From Nemertoderma westbladi (taxonomy: Eukaryota > Xenacoelomorpha > Nemertodermatida > Nemertodermatidae), in NCBI GenBank assembly GCA_032718475.1, contig JAUCBJ010001770.1:42501-64808 (forward strand): a stretch of DNA of 22,308 nucleotides, in the 5' to 3' direction. The notes under the pieces were generated by a model. It was not told the origin of the DNA. It did no database searches and worked only from the letters and a program-made list of their open reading frames with translations. This document shows positions 17,273-22,308 of this stretch, piece after piece (position 1 is the first letter of the stretch; each line of letters begins with the position of its first letter). A program made the position numbers and the translations under genes.

Positions 17273-18482
17273 GTGTCATTGTATTGAAGCAACATATCAT
17301 TGAGATTATCAGAGGGAGATTGACATAAAGGTGATGATTCTAGATCGTATGTAAGGTGATCCCAGTTCATTTTTTTAATGTTTCTATATGTAAATGATTC
17401 AAGGGGCATTTCTGGTTTAAGCAGATCAATGTCGAAATGTACAGCAAAATGGTCGGATAATCCAATATCTTCAATGTGGATGTTTTTGATAATTTTCTCA
17501 TCATCTGAATGAACCAGAATAAGGTCAAGCGTGTACCCATGTCTGTGTGTTGGCTCCGTTACTAACTGCACCAACCCAAAACATTTGATTATGTTGCCGA
17601 ACTCATTAGCATCATTGCAGCATTGTCGTTCTTGTCATCCACATGAAAGTTAAAATCCCCCAATAAAGTAATCTTCCCAGCCATGATGATTATATGCTGC
17701 ATGAAATCTGCAAATTGGTCAAAGAATTGCTGTACAGTTAATCCATTTGTAGCCGAGGGGCACGTCCGATATACTATAATAATCCTCATCAATACCCCAA
17801 TATACATCATTGTAAATTCAATATATTCAAAGGTCGAGTAAACTACACAATTGGCGCTTTTCTTTAGTTTTAGAGTCTCGTTGTATATACAAGCCACACC
17901 TCCTCCCCTACATCCGGTGCGGGCTTGACTCTGCACTGTGCCACCAGTGGGGCATATTTCATTAACTATTATGTCATCATCCACATCACCCCTTAACCAC
18001 GTTTCGGTAATAGCAGTTATGTCAAACTTCTCATCTACTATGTAGTCCTTTATTACCGGAGCTTTGTTAACAATGGATCTAGCATTGTATAAGCAACAAT
18101 GTATCAGCTGAGATCGGGAACCAACCGGTATTGGACCCGCTGGAGTAACGGTTGCCGGATTCGGACCCGCTGGAGTAACAGTTACCGGATTACGACCCGC
18201 TGGAGTAACAGTTACCGGATTCCGACCCGCTGGAGTAACAGTTACCGGTATCGGACCCGCTGGAGTAACAGTTACCGGATTCGGACCCGCTGGAGTAACA
18301 GTTACCGGATTCGGACCCGGTGGAGTAACTGTTACCGGAAATAGACATATTCTATTTATGAATACAGTAAGTACACGTTCGTGGGGACTTCGCGCAGCAC
18401 GAGGCCTAGTTATTATATACAAATTAAAATGCAGCGACTGTATCACAAAATCAGGTTTTGAGAAATTTACCCACACCACCAA
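17273..18482 (-). pseudogene. Minus-strand LINE, endonuclease portion with 10-residue repeat (frameshifted)
   Basis: An APE-type endonuclease of a non-LTR retrotransposon. From 18482 the frame encodes about 45 residues of unknown type, seven copies of a 10-residue repeat, then the endonuclease: YNARSIVNKAPVI, AITETWL (catalytic Glu), an RGGGVACIY step, LLGDFNFHVD, and SDHFAVHFDI. Near 17600-17640 a one-base shift moves the frame: the first frame ends at 17591, and the second frame continues with VQLVTEPTHRHGYTLDLIL and the SDH block. The Asp, Asn and His of the active site are still recognisable. It is cut at 17281 by the long-TIR transposon and continues at 16164. The frameshift and the missing reverse transcriptase make it inactive. 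L2/CR1-type is likely. Confidence 0.85.
18129..18338 (-). repeat. 30-bp in-frame tandem repeat (PVTVTPAGPN), 7 units
   Basis: Seven 30-bp units encode PVTVTPAGPN-like decapeptides ahead of the endonuclease domain of the minus-strand LINE. Variation is limited (P/A, P/R, N/I), so the array is recent. On the plus strand the same DNA gives an Arg/Trp/Ser repeat that is an antisense artefact. Confidence 0.9.
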
Positions 18483-18622
18483 TCAATCAAAGAAAGGTGG
18501 ACAGTACGTGTTCACCCCTTTTAATCTCCCCCCCCCCCCCCACCCTTCCCAACCACCAATACATAACCGCGACATCTACCACCCACGGAAGGGTAGCACG
18601 AACTTATTTCCAATCGCACGTT
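18345..18622. other. Spacer with poly-C tract
   Basis: No gene supported beyond the likely LINE start. It contains GGGACTTCGCGCAGCACG (18384-18401), 17 of 18 identical to the internal repeat of the long-TIR element, and a C14 run at 18528-18541. Confidence 0.5.
18528..18541. repeat. Poly-C tract (14 bp)
   Basis: Run of 14 C, the third long C run in this window. Confidence 0.9.
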
Positions 18623-18930
18623 AAATATGCAAAGCCAGGTGGTTTATAGGAATATAATAAACGCAGTACTCGTATTCATTATAAGCCTCTTTGCGTTCGT
18701 CCTGTTTTGTATTTAAATATATTTCTTAAACGCAAGCTAGGACGATCTTTATAATAATAATAACTAGGGATGCGATCAATATGTGAAGCCAGGTGGTTTA
18801 TATAATAATTTAGTCAACGCAGTACTCGTCTTCATTATATGCCTCGTTGCGCTCGTCGCTTGTCCTGTTTTGTCATAAAATATTTTTCCTAAACGCAGAC
18901 TGACGATCTTTATACAGTTATAACTATGCG
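18623..18930 (+). repeat. Diverged tandem duplication, two units of about 154 bp
   Basis: Unit 1 (18623-18776) and unit 2 (18777-18930) share AAGCCAGGTGGTTTATA, AACGCAGTACTCGT, TTCATTATA, TTGCG, CGTC, TGTCCTGTTTTGT, TAAACGCA, GACGATCTTTATA and ATAACTA in the same order. They differ by scattered substitutions and small indels. No coding content is supported. Confidence 0.85.
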
Positions 18931-19680
18931 AAGTTTCGAAACTGTGCGAGTAACTGTTGATACATCTATGTGGAGATGTGTGATATGTGGAGATGTGTGA
19001 TACAACGCCAACGCATCTTATGCCGATGTAGTAATATGGGTATTGAAATAATATTAAATCAATGTACACTCTTAAAGCTGCAGCGAAAAAATGTAGCTAA
19101 TTTCCTAGGTTACATATAAAATAATAATATTATTTTTAAGAACATTAATTTTACTACTTTGCAAAAATTCAATTAAAAAATAACCAGACATATACATTGT
19201 GGAATAAACTATTTCAGAAGCCTACAACTTATGTTATTATATCTGTCATTTAACTGAGATAGCAATAGTAGTAATAGTCGAACGGTTATGCGGCCCGTCC
19301 AGCCTATAATAAACACAATTCAGTGATTGGGCTGGAATAGCAATACTGGTTGCCTCTATTACAATTCCTCTCAGGTTAGTCTACAGCCACAACTCCCAGC
19401 AGCTAGCTCCACACCAGCAGAGACTTGACCAATAATGGGAAGGATTAAATTTGTACTCAATAATTGTGCGGTTTAATTACGTTTAGATCAATTAAAGACA
19501 CATTTATTAAAGCAAATCACTTAAACTAATTAAAAACTATAATAGAATGGCGTATGGGGATTATATCTGTATAATTTTTAAGTATAATTATTTAAATCTT
19601 ATACTGTAAAACAATTAATTTCCTTTAAAAGGCAGGTTGAAAATGGCGTTTTCACCGCAATCAACTTAATTAACTAATTA
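18931..19680. other. AT-rich spacer
   Basis: I see no gene, RNA or element ends here. A short imperfect repeat TGTGGAGATGTGTGATA lies at 18969-19003. Confidence 0.4.
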
Positions 19681-19689
19681 ACTGCTATT

Positions 19690-19920
19690 ATCTTAGCTTC
19701 TCGAAGGCCACACGGAAATTCTACTTGGAAAATTTCTAAACTTTTGCCAAACAACATGTGTACCAAGTTTGGATAGATTTCATCAAAGATTGGCCGAGTT
19801 ATTAACGTTTAAAATTGAACACGACAGAACGACAGAACGACAGAAAGACAGAACGACAGGTTGATTAATGGTACCACTACGCTAAGGCTCACTCACTTCG
19901 TGGCTCGCCCCACAGTAGTC
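19690..19920 (+). repeat. Dispersed-repeat-like stretch with GACAGAACGACAG array
   Basis: A phrase of the type ACCAAGTTTGGATAGATTT then GATTGGCCGAGTTATTAACG, followed by five GACAGAAC/GACAGAAAG units (19825-19860). Sequences of this form, an 'untranslated' phrase ending in GACAGA units, are common dispersed repeats in invertebrate genomes. A weaker relative (GACAGACGGAAAGACAG) occurs inside the hAT-type element near 8700-8730. Confidence 0.5.
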
Positions 19921-19930
19921 AGTGTCAGTA

Positions 19931-19967
19931 GTACTGTACCAGTATAATAAAATAATAAATAAATATT
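19931..19967 (+). repeat. Dispersed A/T-rich tail repeat, copy 2
   Basis: Second copy of the tail at 14722-14757. It directly follows the stretch at 19690-19920, so it may be that element's 3' tail. Confidence 0.7.
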
Positions 19968-20297
19968 ATAGTTTGGAAAAAGTTTTTTAGATCGATAAAA
20001 GTAATGATTCAATTATTAATTATATGTTCAGATATTATAAGATATTATAAATATATTTCGGGCACAAATAATGTCCATTATCAATATAATAAGTACTGGA
20101 ATAGGTACAACTATCAGGGTATGGATGTAGGTCTAGTCTACGGTATGATACCGGTACAGTAAATATGACCACTAAGCACTAACTATAGAACTACTGAATG
20201 TAAAAAATTGCACACCGGCAGACAGGTACAAACACAGCGCAAAATTGATATTTCGGAATTCTGTAAGACTACAGTAACAACAGACAGATACAATTAT
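19968..20297. other. AT-rich spacer downstream of the Penelope-like element
   Basis: No gene supported. GATATTATAA is repeated near 20030-20050. I looked for a hammerhead ribozyme core, as carried by many Penelope-like elements, and did not find one. Confidence 0.4.
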
Positions 20298-20343
20298 TCT
20301 GCACAACTACAGTACAAAAATCTGCACAACTACAGTACAAAAA
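20298..20343. repeat. Two exact 23-bp tandem units
   Basis: TCTGCACAACTACAGTACAA plus AAA is repeated head to tail at 20298-20320 and 20321-20343, just beyond the stop codon of the Penelope-like element. It probably lies in the element's 3' UTR. Confidence 0.85.
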
Positions 20344-20377
20344 TACGATCTAGTAAGTTTGCACAACAATTACTTAT

Positions 20378-22308
20378 TTACAACCCTTTAGCTACCCTAT
20401 CTACCCATTGATTTACCGCTGCTACACTAAGCTGGTCCACTTCGACCGAAGTTCTCTTATTTATCGCTCTCACACCCAGGGACGCTATACATAAGCTTTC
20501 TAGTATTTTACGTCTACGTAAGTCATTTTCTCTTGCTACTGCTTTTATTAAATGGAATTGTGGAATATGACCAGCCTCTACACAGTGGGCTGCCAAATCA
20601 GTCGCTTTCACCCTTTCATGCCTAACGTCACTGTCATGTTTTATTAGCCGTACCTCGGCCGAGTACTTGGATTCACCTACATATATCCTGTCACACTCAC
20701 ATGGTAGCATATAGACTACTCCCCGAGCTTCAGATTTAGGCTTATGGCCTTTGCATAGGTAACTTGATAATTTACGTCCTGTTCTGGAATAGGTCCCCAC
20801 CCCATACCTCCTACATACACGTTCCAACTTTTCAGTTAAACCCGTTACATATGTCCAACCTATGTTAACCTCTGGTCTGTCTCGTGTCTGTTTGTCTTTA
20901 TCCCGATTGTCGTATTTTTTATTAACCCTGCGTTTACTGTTATATATAACCCTTGATGGATAACCATTAGTTTTTAAGGTATTTACAAGTTCCGATTGAG
21001 TCTCGTCTCGAGCAGTTTTATCCGAACACAACCTGTTAGTTCTGTAAAATAGGCCTGAACATACACTGTCCTTTATACGGGGATGATGGTTGGATGTAAA
21101 ATTAAGATATCTATGGGAATGGGTCGGTTTATGGTAAACCGTAGTCTTGAATTTCCCGTCTAATAAGGTTACATGTGTGTCCAAAAAGGGCAGCTCACCA
21201 TTCTTATTCTGTACTTCCATAGTAAACTGTATATTAGAATGTAATCTGTTGAGTTTATCTAATAATTCGTATGCCCTGTTTCTGTGGACAATTGTCCATG
21301 TATCATCTACGTAACGAAACCATGTGATGGGGAGAATGCCCAGTTCCCGTGCCTTACTCTCTAAGCTATACATGTAGAGGCAACTAAGTATTGGTGAAAT
21401 AGGGTTGCCCATTGGTAACCCTTTGATCTGTATGAAACATTCATTCTCAAAAGAAAAGGCCTGTTGTCCCAACACAAGACGTAATAATGTCTCGAAGGTG
21501 CTTACTGTGATCCCAGTTCTCTTAGTAAACCCTTCATCTGCTTTCACCCAGTCTATAGCTACTTGTTCAGCCTCCTGTGTCGGGATATTTCCAAACATAT
21601 TTACCACATCAAATGAGACCTGTATATCTCCAGACTCGGTACTCACATTATTTAGCTTATCTACAAAATCGGAAGAATTTCTTACATAGGAGTCACCTAG
21701 TGGTAGGTAAACTGATAAGGCTGTCGCTACAAACGTTGCTATCTTGGCTACCGGGGCCTGTCTAAAAGCTACAATATTACGTAATGGTAGATCTGGTTTA
21801 TGTACTTTAGGGTTGCCGTATGTATATGGCAACTCTGAGTTATGTGCTGATAACTTAGTTCTCAACGCCATGGTGATATCCTTGTTTTCATAAAGTCGTT
21901 TCAACGTGTTATTTATTTGGCGTTCATAATGGTTTAATGGATTTTTAGGTAATGGAAGGAATTGATCAGTATCGCTCAAAATGTCTGTCATTTTCTTATT
22001 ATAATCTGTTTTATTCATTACAACAGTTTTGTTCCCTTTGTCCGCTGGTCTTATTATGATACTATCGTCATTACCAAGCTCATTCATGGCTTCAAACTCA
22101 CTCTGCGTTAGATTTGGTGTATCACGCATGCGGTGGTTCTCCAATACAGATAACGAATCATGTCTAAAGGATGCTCCTACAGTACCGCCTAGTTGCTTAG
22201 CAACCGACTCTATAGATACAACAAATTCCTTAGTAGGTATCACTGCAGGTGTAGGTTCGAAATTCAAACCTAGGGATAATACTGTATTGTGATTATTATT
22301 AAGTACTC
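20378..22308 (-). CDS. Penelope-like retroelement: reverse transcriptase with GIY-YIG endonuclease (5' partial)
   Basis: The minus strand is open from the window edge to a TAA at 20378-20380, at least 642 codons. No ATG is needed at 22267 (that codon is TTG); the frame runs through it into 13 more codons (VLSLGLNFEPTP), the usual N-terminal motif of Penelope-like elements. Reverse transcriptase blocks: NPKVHKP, SFDVVNMF (catalytic Asp, about residue 233), GLPMGNPISPILS and YVDD (about 332-335). A basic linker follows, then a GIY-YIG nuclease from about residue 529: GVVYMLPC, IYVGES, EVRLIKH, an AAH...AGH pair, and catalytic Glu in ILESLCI, then INKRTS. Such elements copy RNA at a target nick made by this nuclease. 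Every domain looks intact and there are no internal stops, so the copy may be recent. Ends are not seen. Confidence 0.93.
   Translation of the reverse strand, partial: VLNNNHNTVLSLGLNFEPTPAVIPTKEFVVSIESVAKQLGGTVGASFRHDSLSVLENHRMRDTPNLTQSEFEAMNELGNDDSIIIRPADKGNKTVVMNKTDYNKKMTDILSDTDQFLPLPKNPLNHYERQINNTLKRLYENKDITMALRTKLSAHNSELPYTYGNPKVHKPDLPLRNIVAFRQAPVAKIATFVATALSVYLPLGDSYVRNSSDFVDKLNNVSTESGDIQVSFDVVNMFGNIPTQEAEQVAIDWVKADEGFTKRTGITVSTFETLLRLVLGQQAFSFENECFIQIKGLPMGNPISPILSCLYMYSLESKARELGILPITWFRYVDDTWTIVHRNRAYELLDKLNRLHSNIQFTMEVQNKNGELPFLDTHVTLLDGKFKTTVYHKPTHSHRYLNFTSNHHPRIKDSVCSGLFYRTNRLCSDKTARDETQSELVNTLKTNGYPSRVIYNSKRRVNKKYDNRDKDKQTRDRPEVNIGWTYVTGLTEKLERVCRRYGVGTYSRTGRKLSSYLCKGHKPKSEARGVVYMLPCECDRIYVGESKYSAEVRLIKHDSDVRHERVKATDLAAHCVEAGHIPQFHLIKAVARENDLRRRKILESLCIASLGVRAINKRTSVEVDQLSVAAVNQWVDRVAKGL

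Larger units (their letters stand above)
16165..17281. mobile_element. Non-autonomous DNA transposon with long TIRs and 9-bp target duplication, nested in a LINE
   Basis: The 9-bp direct repeat GTGTCATTG flanks the element at 16165-16173 and 17273-17281. The element is 16174-17272 (1099 bp). Its ends are long inverted repeats starting ACAAGTCCCTAAAAGGTGCC: about 200 bp match almost base for base, and a gapped match continues to about 16450 on the left and 16995 on the right. No transposase is encoded. A 9-bp duplication with long TIRs fits Mutator-like elements best; Merlin or another 8-9-bp group is possible. The host sequence on both sides is the same minus-strand LINE, and removing the element plus one target copy restores the LINE reading frame without loss. 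Confidence 0.9.

Noticed and set aside
18099-18344. Plus-strand Arg/Trp/Ser repeat peptide
   Set aside because: It is the antisense of the PVTVTPAGPN array in the minus-strand LINE.
19968-20377. Hammerhead ribozyme for the Penelope-like element
   Set aside because: The conserved core (CTGATGA...GAAA) was not found on either strand here; it may lie beyond the window.
20208-20411. Plus-strand 67-residue frame
   Set aside because: Made of the 23-bp direct repeat and overlaps the 3' end of the Penelope-like element; no domain.

Overview
The window looks like animal nuclear DNA, probably from an invertebrate. It holds a spliced gene for a secreted protein, an Mps1/TTK-type checkpoint kinase, and remains of several classes of eukaryotic transposable element (Penelope-like, APE-type LINE, hAT, PIF/Harbinger and a long-TIR element with 9-bp target duplication). 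Long AT-rich spacers, intronic satellite DNA and splice signals rule out a bacterial region. I could not fix the taxon.

Layout. 1-5913, minus strand: a secreted hemopexin-repeat protein. Exon 1 (signal peptide) is at 5574-5913, then a 2.8-kb intron carrying about 19 copies of a 55-bp satellite, then a very long exon 2 that runs off the left edge and ends in a cysteine-rich EGF-like stretch. 5914-7960: AT-rich spacer with two weak plus-strand terminal-exon candidates. 7962-9030: non-autonomous hAT-type element with 8-bp target duplication. 9713-12142, minus strand: intact, intronless Mps1/TTK kinase. 12143-13120: its upstream region, with palindromes and CCAAT-box inverted repeats. 13121-14592, plus strand: frameshifted LINE reverse transcriptase fragment. 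14766-15127, minus strand: broken PIF/Harbinger (HARBI1-like) transposase fragment. 15540-18482, minus strand: LINE with APE endonuclease domain, no reverse transcriptase domain, split at 16174-17272 by a 1.1-kb long-TIR DNA transposon. 18623-18930: diverged 154-bp tandem duplication. 18931-20297: repeat-rich spacer. 20378-22308, minus strand: near-complete open Penelope-like retroelement (RT plus GIY-YIG endonuclease) running off the right edge.

The cellular genes show no shared pathway. The right half is a graveyard of nested mobile elements; the order of events is clearest at 15540-18482, where a DNA transposon landed in a LINE and the target duplication still allows the reading frame to be joined. 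The Penelope-like element is the only mobile element here with a long undamaged reading frame. I did not find a convincing new defence or metabolic system. The best leads are the hemopexin protein, the intronless TTK gene, the nested long-TIR element with E-box-bearing internal repeats, and the intronic satellite.
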